Shown here in pieces: positions 14,301 to 26,400 of a DNA stretch of 64,000 nt. Position numbers and translations under genes: made by a program. A model generated the notes under the pieces. The model worked only from the letters and a program-made list of their open reading frames with translations, did no database searches and was not told the origin of the DNA. Positions within the stretch are counted from its first letter, which is position 1; each line of letters begins with the position of its first letter. The stretch is taken from contig QLIY01000150.1 in NCBI GenBank assembly GCA_003260075.1, forward strand, positions 126,207 through 190,206, given 5' to 3'. The DNA is from Phallusia mammillata (Eukaryota > Chordata > Ascidiacea > Phlebobranchia > Ascidiidae).

Positions 14301-17300
14301 AAAAAACAGGACAACAATATTTTTTCGTTTACAGACCAGTCCCTTATTTGAGGTAGCCCTGCATGCATTAGAGTCACTGGATGAAAACAGTTTGAATGAA
14401 ATCAAGCGATACAATAGTCCCCCTCAAGCAATTGTGGTAGTTGTACAATGCTTGTGCCACATGTTTGGGGTGGCACCTGCAAACTGGGAAAATGGAAAAG
14501 CTTTAATATGCAGAGACAGGTATAGAGCTATAGCAATATGAGCTTGTCTGATTAGATTTTGACTTCCATTGTAAGTTTGAATGGTCATGTATTTACATTG
14601 GCATTTAAATTTTATGTGTATAAGTCATTATTGTTCTATTATTTTCAACTACATAAACAGAAACAATGAGGCCTTCACACAAAATAATGGCCTAACCAAA
14701 TGCCAAAATTGTATTCAACTGAATATACCATTTTAAGTGGCCCCTAAAGCATCGGCACATTTGGTAGTGTGTGGTGAAAAAATCACTCACTTACTATTCA
14801 CTTATTGTGTTAAATTTTTGTTTGTTCTTTGGAAACTTACAGGTTCTTTCAAGAGCTGCAATTTTATGACAAAGATGACATTCCCGAAAATGTTTATTAC
14901 ATGATGATGACCTACGTACAATCTCCGGAATTTCTGGTATGTGTTGTTTCTTCAAATACATTGATATTTAAAAAGTATTCCTTTATCACTGCAGCATATT
15001 TTGCACACTTTTTTACACCAAACAATGAAAGGTCATTACATTTTCCAGCCTAGCTACATTGAAAAAGGAAGCAAAGCTGCTTCAACCCTTTGCAACTGGG
15101 TGCATGCTGTGTTTCGTTATGCCGAGACTCTACGCTTACTGCAACCAATCTTAGATGCTCAAAAAAATGTCGAAGCTAAACTTGAAGCTGCACAAATTAC
15201 CTTGGGTACTAAACGAGTCAGGTACAACATTGTTTCACACATACAAAGAGATTAAAGAATAATTATCCTAACTGATACCTTTGTAATGGGATTTATTTCA
15301 TAAAACATACATTTTAAATTGAAAACACCATTTTTTCCAGGATATTGTTTTGGATTGTGCATTAACCTTTGATATGAAGGGGGGGGGGGGAGGCTGCACA
15401 AATCACCTTGGGTACTAAACGAGTCAGGTACAACATTATTTCACACATACAAAGAGATTAAAGAATATTTATCCTAACTGATACCTTTGTAATGGGATTT
15501 ATTTCATAAAACATACATTTAATTGTATTGAAAACACCATTTTTTTCCAGGATATTGTTTTGGATTGTGCATTAACCTTTGATATGAAATTTGGTGTCAC
15601 TTGCCATTTGCATTTTTATTGACTGTCCCTTCTTCATGTTGTCAGTGTGGTAACCTTTTTACCTATTACTTTATTGTACTTTGGTTAGGTGCAATCAGAT
15701 CAAAAAAGAATTAGACTCAAAGATACAAATGCACAAAAATGCCAGCCTTGCAGTGAAACACTTTGAGAAAGAATTAAAGAATTTGGACACAAAAATTTCG
15801 AAGGTACAGTTTCTTCTACATCAATAAACCACTTTTAAAAATTCCATTGATTTTTAACATGTGCCATCAACAGGCTGAAACGTTGATGGAAAACATGCAA
15901 GAGCATGTTGATCACTGGAGGGAGCTCAGGAGCCAGGCTGCATTCCGGCTGGAGGCAGCTGTGGGAGATAGCGCAATTGTTGCAGCTTGTGTCACTTATT
16001 TTGGAATGCTGAACAAGAAGCAAAGGGATTTAGCATTAAAAGAATGGACCTATGCATCTGTTAATGTAAGCACAGTTTTTCAAAAGCCCGAAATCATACA
16101 TATGATTGCACAAAAACAATCACCAAACTGGAAAAAGCTGTGCAATATTAGGACCTATAAAGCTTGTTAAATATCTGTTAAATGTGCTGCACTCACTGTG
16201 TTTATGAAGCAGAGGAACATGCGATGGTGAGGTTGACAGTCCAGGAAATCAAGGCCTAGACTAATATCCTGTGTTTAAAAAATCTAAACAAACACCGCAG
16301 GATAGTTTTTGACCCCTAAAGTATGGGTCCAAATTATGTTAAATTGGCGATTGTTTAAGGTATAATACGATATAAATTAGGTCATTACTAAAACAACTCT
16401 GTATCTGCTAAAATATTTTGCAACAAATCTTTTCTACTTTTCAGGGATATCAAGATTCAGCAACTGGAGATTTCAGGATTTCTTTAGATGCTCCACAAAG
16501 ACAAGCCACTTCAAAGACAATTGAAACAGAATCCTACAACAGCAAAACTGACACAGATTCATTGTGGAATGATATTGAAGATGTTGAAGGGTCAGATGGG
16601 GGGGGGGAACAATTGATTCAGAATCCTACAACAGCAAAACCGACACAGATTCATTGTGGAATGATATTGAAGATGTTGAAGGGTCAGATGACTCAAGCGA
16701 TGATACAGCTGTGTTTTTAAAGGTGGATTTTTGTTGAAGTTTAATGTAAAGATTGACTTGGTCTTGTTATTAAACGAGTACTTGTTAGTCATCTTTATTT
16801 TTTTGCTTAGTTTTTTTTTATCAGTAAAATTTGCTTAACACCATAATATAACAAGTAAAATGAAAAAAAAGCTATAAAATTTTCTGCTAGTTCTAGTTAA
16901 ACTATCCATTACCTTACAACAAGAATAGGCAACTTATTACCCTCTGAAAGGCGTGGGACCACAGTCTAGTTATATCTCTTTTGTTTAACAATGAACTTTT
17001 AAATTAAACGGTAATAGTTGTCCCTAGGATTTGTTACATTTAAAAATGAAAGTCTGAGTATGTTCCTGCTTTGAAACATTGTTGAAGTTTACAGCATGGT
17101 TGAGCCTGATTGTTACAATCCTAAGCAAACCCAGGGTTTTAAGTTTGTGGAAGCAAGGGCTGTAGCTCATCTTAGAATTGTGCACATTTACATGAAACAA
17201 ATACCTAAAGTTAGGTTTGCTACTCTCTTATGTTATTGCATGTGCATTGTTGGTGCCCGTGTCCACAATATCAGTACTTCCCTGGCCTGCACATGTCAAA

Positions 17301-18280
17301 AGGTTGCCCACCTTAGCCTTACAAATAACTGATATTTAGGTTCGCCCACATCTTGATCCAATCGACATCCTGTCATCAGCAAGCGAACAACGTGTTTGGC
17401 ATCGAAGTGGTTTATCAAGGGACAGTGCAGCAAGGTTTGATGCCCTACGCTTGCATTCACTTTCTCTGTATCAGGATTTGACATGGTCCTTGATTTTTGA
17501 TCCTGACAATGAGGCCAAAACATGGTTGAACGCCATTCACAAGCGTGTGAGGAAAGATATGGAAAATATTGATATCGTAGCAGGTAAGAAAATGATTGAA
17601 TTTTTGGTTCGGGTGCAGCAATTTTTTTTAATTCAGTGTTCAAATTAATAACCATGTTATTATAGATTTTAGAAGCACATTTTACAGCACAAAAAAAATT
17701 TAGAAGCTTATTTTACAGCACATATCAACTAAGCAATACAAGTTTTATGATGAGTGGTTGTGATTTTATGGAACCATTTGCCTAAATATTTTTGTGTGTT
17801 AAATTCAATATTAAAAATTGTGAAAAAATAACATTCTTGGTTTTTAGCAACTCCAGCATCCAACCAATCAATACCAGCTACCAGCTCACTAAGTCAGAGT
17901 GAGAGTCTTGGAATCATAGAAGACCGTGGAGGAGAGTCATCACTTTCGAACCCAGCTAACACTGAAGATTTTGACAGCACAACAGAAACAGAGGTACATT
18001 AGGAAAAAAAGGGACTTTCATATTTAAAAAAAAGGTCTAGTCAAAAAAGTGTTGTTTCTGGATATGCACTTTGATTTTCTTGTTATTTTGCTTGACACAA
18101 AAATGTGTAGTACCCTAAGAAAAAATAGCATACATCAGGGGTGTGCAAACCTGTGTTACTGTTTGGCCAAATACAATAGCCAAAATTAGATCGCATGCCG
18201 AATCTGTGTATAACACATGGTGATTTTACTTTTTTGGTTACCAAATATGCATCGGGCACATTAATTTGCTCAAAAATATA

Positions 18281-18315
<35 letters not shown>

Positions 18316-21300
18316 CGCATTTGCTCCGCGGGAAGTAGGTTGCACGCCCCTGGCATACATCACCACCATATCTTGTTTGAATGTGTTTTTTGTGTGTGTT
18401 TTAACTTATGGGTGTTTAATCTCAAAAAGTTAAATTCCATTTTAATGTAAAAAACAAATTAGCCTCATGTTTTGTGGTAACTTTGGGTTTTAGCTTTCTT
18501 TCACATTTATGTTTTAAATTCTGTAATATTTATTCTTTAGGTAACTATTTCTGTAAGTGCAAGTGGAACCACAAGATCAGAATCAGTGAAAAAAAAACAA
18601 GCTTCAGCACAGAGCACAAAAGGTGTAAGGTTTGCTGATGAGTCGCCTGATGTGGAAAAATCGACACCGGATGATGCAGAGGACACAGATGCAGAACTGA
18701 TGAAAGATTTAGCAATAGATGATGTACGCCAAAATTACCCAAAGCTGTTGTTGGCAGTAATTTATCTTAATTTGTGTCAAACAAGAATAAATTGGAACAC
18801 TGTACAGCGATCTGTTTATAAGTTAAATGGTGCAAATAACGGCCCATATAGACACAAAACTAATGTGGTCCATTATATCACTGATAATGGCATAATCATT
18901 TGCCGAAGCATTTGAACAATAAAGCATGTCAATTTTTACGTCTATTTGGGCTGTTATTTTTAACATTAAACAAGAATAAATGTGTCATTTAAAAAAACAC
19001 CAATATCAATTATAAAATTTGAAACTGAACAAATGTGAAATTTTTCACAGCCTGCAGAAGATGAGCCTGATGCACCGATGTTTCCCTTGGACCAGCTATG
19101 GGTGTGCAAATCCACTGACAAACATCTTTCTGTCTGTCTAGCTAGTGCCCAACTCCACGGGGCATCCCTATACATTACACACATAGAGCAAGCTGAAGTA
19201 CCAGACATCTGCATTTATCGCAATCTAGTAGCAGAAAATAATGTCCATCCCAATTTCTGTGTCTATCTGGGTGCAACGCTTCCAATACAGTTTTCAACAC
19301 TCCGTGCTCCAGGTCTTTTTTCTGTCCCTTTACACAAGTTTGCCATCAGCGACTTGTCACTTAAAGAGGAAGGGCTGCTTGAATATTTGGAGCATGTTGT
19401 CTTGGGCCAGGAGAGATCTGAGTTTGAGGCTCAGAGAAGATTAATGGAGGCAGATGTGTTTCATCTTGAAGAGCATTTAGAGCAACTGGAGGATAATCTT
19501 CTATCAAGGGTAGGGAAGGTTTATGTTATTGGAACAGTTTTTATGTTTGTTTACAATATACATCAAAATACAGCAACTCATTTGGTTTTTCACTTTTAAA
19601 TTTCCTGCAGTTATAAACTAATGATTTTGAAACGTCACAGTCCTTTACTGAAATTTCAAGGAGATTTCATTAATAAGGAAAGATTTAATACATCATAAAA
19701 TGTGTTTTGCTGTGTGGACAAGATTTTTATTGCTTGTTTTAGTCATTGTTTTGTGTGTGATACATATGGCTTGACATGCATTTCAAGAAACTTATAACCC
19801 TGCCTTTCTTGTAGGTTGCTGGTGTTTCTGGTGCAATACTTGCAGATTCAGGCATCCTCAATGCTCTTCAGGCATATAAGAAAGATACCCTTATTACTAT
19901 TTCAAGCCTTAAAGAAACCAAATTGATGGAAAATAACCTGATGCAGGTAAAGGGTTTTGTTTAGACCTAACACTACTAAAAAGATAAACACATTCAGTTG
20001 GACAATAGCATACCTGTTGGTTTATCATTTTCTACAGAATGTTTTTTCATTTTGTCTATTTTTAAGAAAATTAAGAGACTGTCGTAAAATGAATAGCTTT
20101 GGGATATGGTTAAAGTATTGTTTGATGCTTTTAATGTTATTTCATATCTTTTGTGACCTTAAAGAATTTGTATGGTATGGGCACTGTTTTTGTTGATTTA
20201 CATACATTTATTTTCAGAAAAAGTTTGACCTATCATTTGTGGCAGCCCATGGTTTAAGGCTGTTCAACGCATATGAAACCACAGCAATGATCAATCCAAG
20301 TTTGTATCAGCTTACTGCATCTCAGTTTGTCCAAATCTACACAGAACGACTGAAATCCCACATCAGAGGAAAATCCAATGCTGGAAATGCAACCAGTGGC
20401 GGCACAAGTGGTTCTCTGATAAGGGTAAGCAAACTTAAAGCTGATTTTTCCAGGGTCAATGCAGTTTTTTTTTTGTCCAAGACATGAAACTCACAGATTT
20501 TTTTTCTAAACTTAGCATATTTGAAACTGATAAAAACCAGTATTAAAAATCAGGCTTTTATTATTGTAGTTGATTTATAGAAATTTCAATCGTGATGGTG
20601 CTAAATATATTGGAGTAACTTCTCCAGATGTTTGTTTTACCTACTGGCCTAAATACCTATTTAGCAAACAACTTAACTGACATCACTTCAATCGTGGTGT
20701 TTTTTTATGAAATTCTTTTTTGGATTTATGCTTTTGTAATACCAATTAACATGTTAAACCTTTCACACAAATTCACAATAGTTAGTCTTTTTCCTAACAA
20801 CTATACTAAATTAAAGATAACTATTTTATAGTTGTGGTACATGTTTGTTACAGTCAAGGGTTATCGAGTTGAAACAAGCTCTGACTGAAGCAATGGTGGA
20901 TTTGGCTGAAAAAAAGATGTTCAAGCATGACACAGCAATTTTTATGACACTTGTTGCTTTGAATCAAATGGTGGTAACTGGCAGGATGACTGATGAGGAA
21001 ATGAAGGATTTTATTGGCATTAATGAGGTGGGTATAAAGTTAACATTTTGCAAAGCACATTTTGTTCATGCAGAAAAAATTCTTCTATGACTGACTTCTT
21101 TTTTTGAAATACCAAGCACACAATACAGACAAAACCAGTTTATCTCATACTGGTTAAATGCTTAGTCTGTTTAATAGCATGTCAATTGCAACAAAGGTGT
21201 CATAAAAAAGTCAAGATTATCACATAATTTGGATAATTGCATGAAAAAGCTTTGCAAATTCGTTAAGGAGCTTTGCAAATTCGTTAAGGATTGTCCTTTG

Positions 21301-23414
21301 GTATAGCTTTGATTGTTCTACTGTTTAAAACAATATTTTGGACACATTTACCTTTGCAGGAATCTGTACCACCAGCAGTTTCTGTAGTAATGTCAAATCT
21401 TCACAAACCCATTTGGATGGCAGATGATTTGTGGAGGGAGGTATTAACTTTGACACACAAATATCCAAATACTTTTGGCAGTCTGGCATGGTCTGTGTCC
21501 ACCAAGTCGAAACGCTGGCTGGAATACCTAAGCTCAGCGCCTGTGTTGTTAAGTAAAGTACCATGCAACAAAATGCTTCGTAAGTGTTGGTTTATTAGTT
21601 GTATATTTGTGTAGAGGTTAGTAAAGCTAGCATTGTGTATGAATAAAAAACAAAAAATCAAAAAAATTAAGACAATCCCACAAGGATTTTGGTGCAGTTT
21701 ATGACTTTATGTGACAGATTTGACACTTGGACAAAAAGCCCTATTGTGGAAGGTACTGCGGCCAGAGGTTTTAAGGGGGGGGGGCTTGTGTATAGATTAA
21801 TGGTTAAAGTTGTAGCATAGTCAGGATAAAAAGGCTTGCAAATGGATTTCAGTGCAGCTTTTTTAGCTTTAAACAAACTGAGTAAATTGTTTTTACCACA
21901 ATAACCAATAACTGGTGATAATAGTAAAGACTTTAATTTGCATGACCAAGTAGCAAGGCCCACTGGCAACATTCTATTATCAACCCAGGCTTTTTGGTCT
22001 GGTGTACAAGAAACTTATTTTTTTTTACTTAATCTAACAGTCAGCAACTCCAATAGGAAAGTGAAACTGCAATGTTACCAAAGGTGGCAAAGAATAAATA
22101 AGTTTAACTAGAGTTGGCAAGCCGGTCAATTGACCGGTCAATTGACAGCACTTTATATAGGGGGGGGGGTGAAAATCCAGTTCACAAATGTGATTACCCA
22201 ATGAAAACTACAGACACACATGTGGGGCGATTGATGAAATGAAGCATGCAAAGCAGTCGGAAAAGTCTGTAATATATATAATATAAACCGAACATCTCCT
22301 ATTTCACAAACAAATTTACATAAGTTAAAACCTTCATTTCCATTNGTTGGAAAAGTCTGTAATATAATATAAACTGAACATTTCCTATTTCACAAACAAA
22401 TTTACATAAGTTGAAACCTTCATTTCCATTACTTATGGTTTAGAAGAAGAATTAACTTCCAACTTTTAACTAAAATTGCAATTTAATAATGTGTATAGTA
22501 TTTGACCTATTTGACCGGTCAATTGACCAGATTTTATTTGACCGGTCAAATGCCCAACCCTAAGTTTAACTGAAACCCACAAATTCACTAAAATAAGTTT
22601 GCATTTGACTTTATGTTGCAGATTTGACAATTGGACAAAAAGCCCTATTGTGGAAGGTACTGCGGCCAGAGGTTTTAAGTCATGTTATTGATGACATGAA
22701 TGCAAGTGTGTTAGGGGGTGTTTCAACGAGGAAAAACATCTTTGATTTTGATGATGTCCTTGAGGAAACGTCACAGCACAAACCAGGATTTTTTGTGCTG
22801 CCTAAAGATGATGAAGGTAATAAAATGTGGTGCTATATGTGTATTGTTCTTAGGCTTTGTTTGAAGGTTTTGTTTTATAAAAAAAAACTACCACTGATAA
22901 AGGCCAGCTTTGAAGAAGAAATAGTTATAACCACATAGATTTAATAATCCTATCCTTTTTTAGAATGTTGCTATCATCCAGACATTCACATTATGGAAAA
23001 GGCAAAAGTAAAGGATATTATCTGTATTGAAAGGTAAGGCATTTCTTTTACTTTGCAAAGAATTTCTTTTTTTGTCGTGACCGTAAAAGACATGGGGGGG
23101 GGGTTGTGCATTGTTCTTAGGCTTTATTTTTAGGCTTTTTAAAAAAAAAAAACTACCACTAATAAAGGCCAGCTTTGAAGAAGAAACAGTTCTAACCACA
23201 TGGATCTAATAATCCTATCCTTTTTTAGAATGTTGCTACTATCCAGACATTCACATTCTGGAAAAGGCAAAAGTAAAGGATATTATCTGTATTGAAAGGT
23301 CAGGCATTTATTTTACTTTGCAAAGAATTTCTTTTTTTGTCGTGACCGTAAAAGACATCAACTAAGTTGGTGAAAACTAATGATAGTTATTGCCACATCA
23401 CATTTTCCAACAAA

Positions 23415-23491
<77 letters not shown>

Positions 23492-26400
23492 TTTGGTATA
23501 AATTTACTTTATTCTCACTAAGAAAAAATACAGATCAGCTACTAGAAATTATAGATTAGCTGCTAAAAATTGGAGGCAGTGGGATTAAAGACACCAACAT
23601 GTTAAAATGTCATTTTTACAAAGGTCTCCAGTTTTTGATGATGACCTTGGTGATGTCCTTGAAGACTGTATGATTCACGGAGGGGGGGGGGATTAAGACA
23701 ACAACATGTTAAAATGTCATTTATACAAAGGTCTACAGCGTTTGATGATGACCTTGGTGATGTCCTTGAAGACTGTATGATTCACGGAAGATGGTTGTTG
23801 CTCAAAAATTGCGAATTGGCAACCGAGTGGCCCGAGAAGTTCTTACAACTCCTCACATACATGACAAATAGGAGAAAGAAAAAAGCTGATCAGTCAGATG
23901 AATACAGACCAATCCCTACATCTAACATTCAACTTTCAATCCTCGGTGCCCATATCACTACTACAAAGAATACATCAACCAGTACTGAGGAAATTGAATC
24001 CCTTAGCAAGGCTCTGGGAATGGACACAGAAATAACGGTGGAGCACAAAGCTGTATGCCACCCTCAATTCCGACTTTGGATAATAACACGCAACAAGCCT
24101 TGCTTAGAAAAGCATATCCCATTGCAGATAACACGGAATGCATGCCTTTATACAGTTGAGTCACCGTCGTCTCACAAAGACATAGTGAAAACGACACACC
24201 GACTACTCAAAGTGCTTTCTCTTTCCATGACACATTTAAACCCGGCTACAAAATCTGCTGTGAATATGGAAACCAAGTCCTTTGTTCCTTACAATGTTCG
24301 AGCAGCAGTCACATTCCCTGCTTGTGTCCCCATTGACAAGAAAAAGCTGATGTTGCAAGTTTCAATGCTGCACGGTGTTCTGCTTGAGCGAATGAACTTT
24401 GGGAGATCTTCATTTGCGAGCCCAAGCACTTGGAGAGACACAGATTTGGTGGCAATGATGGAATGTGTGATGATGGCAAAAGATGTGGAAATTGGGGGGG
24501 GGGGATCGTCTCATAAAGACATTGTAAAAACGACACACCGACTACTCAAAGTGCTTTCTCTTTCCATGACACATCTAAACCCAGCTACAAAATCTGCTGT
24601 GAATATGGAAACCAAGTCCTTTGTTCCTTACGGGGGGGGGGGTCTATAGAACTGGCGTGAACCGGCTGAATCCCACCACTGGATATAAAATAGTGCACTG
24701 TCTTCTCTTTCAATGGTAGCAATATAGAACATTGGAATTATGGAATATTTTTATCCATGTATCTATAACTAACCAATAAAGACTTGCAGAAACTTGTATA
24801 GGTGATCACAGAAAGCTAGGCCGTTCAACACTTTTCTGTAATGTTCTACCAATTTTATGTCACAGGGACTTAAAAATGACGAAGCAGTTGGCATCGCAAT
24901 GTCTGATTCCACCAGTGAAAGGTACAAAATACAAAGGGGGGGGGGAAAACTTGTCAGCGAAGTGGTGACTAGCCAACTTGCTGAACAAAGGTAATGAAGT
25001 GTGATGTGCAGTAGAACATAAGAATTAGATGCCACTCATATCTGTGTGTAATCATTAGATGAAAGGGTGTCGTGTCCTTTAATTTAAAGGTTGCAATATG
25101 AAACATATTGGAATTGTGGATTGTTTTTATCCATGTATCCATAAGTAACCTCATAAAAACTTGAAAAAACCTGAATAGCTGAACACAAAAAAAACAGGCC
25201 TTTAAATGCGTTTGTGCAACATTCTATCAATTCTATCTGGCAGGGACTTAAAAATGACTAAGCAATTGGCATCGCAATGTCTGATTCCACCAGTGAAAGG
25301 TACAAAATACAAAGGACTGGCCTTGGACATTAAAAATCTCCTGGAACATTGCCAAACTTCAGAAAGTGGCTTTGATTTTCTTCATAAGGTTTGTTTCTAC
25401 TTTTGCTTAAAAACTGAAAAAGCTTTACTTCTAAGTACATCAGGCAAGTTTTAGGGATGATAATATATTTGTTAAGTTAAAATTTGTTATAGACAAGCTT
25501 GAATGTTTGCATCTAAGATGTAAGACTATTGACTTTTCAACCCTGAAGAGAAGCTTTACGAATTAAATTGTATTTACAACGCCATTTTTGATTTGAATTA
25601 TGTGAATCTTGTTTTAAACCTTACAGCAGTGGTTCCCAACTTGGGGGGAATTTGTGTCACAATAATAATGTCTTACTGGTTGTCCGTGCTGTGTCTTATT
25701 GCTGCATTTATCCTACCATATATGAGCTGAGAAAAAGAAGCTTATAGATCTTATATATTAGGCTATAGATCTTATAATTGAGAGTTAAATTTCCGTTCTA
25801 AGAATTACATTAAAATATTAATGTAAACAATATTTTAGCAAACTAAATCTGTAGGGGGAATTAGATTTGAATATCGACTAAAAGAGTGCACAGGAAAACA
25901 AAGGTTGGGAATCACTGTGACTTACGGTATATTTTGTATTTTTTCTTGTGAACACAGAAAGCTGACTTGAGTACAATTGGACTTCACTACACGGCAAATT
26001 TAAACACTGCAGCAAAGTCCGGTGTTTCCCTATCCACCACCTTACATACCATTTGCTGTGCGAAAGAAGAACAGCTTGGTGCAATTGATAACAGCTATTT
26101 AAACTCTAATGCTTTGACTTCTGAGAATCTTCATATCAAAAGGACTATTGAGAGTTACCTAGTGCAGGTACATTGATTTATTACAGTTTTTTTGTCAAAT
26201 GTTCTTTCATTTTTTTGTAAATATCATTGAAAACATTTTGTACACCATATTTGTTCGATTGTAAACTGCAGCTTATAAAGTTTTTTACCCAACAGTCTGT
26301 GTGACTTACAATAAACAGCAGCTTATAATCGAGGGCGGCTTACATTTTTTGTCATATCGATATTATTATTTCTACATCCCTGCTTTTTTATTGATTTGGC

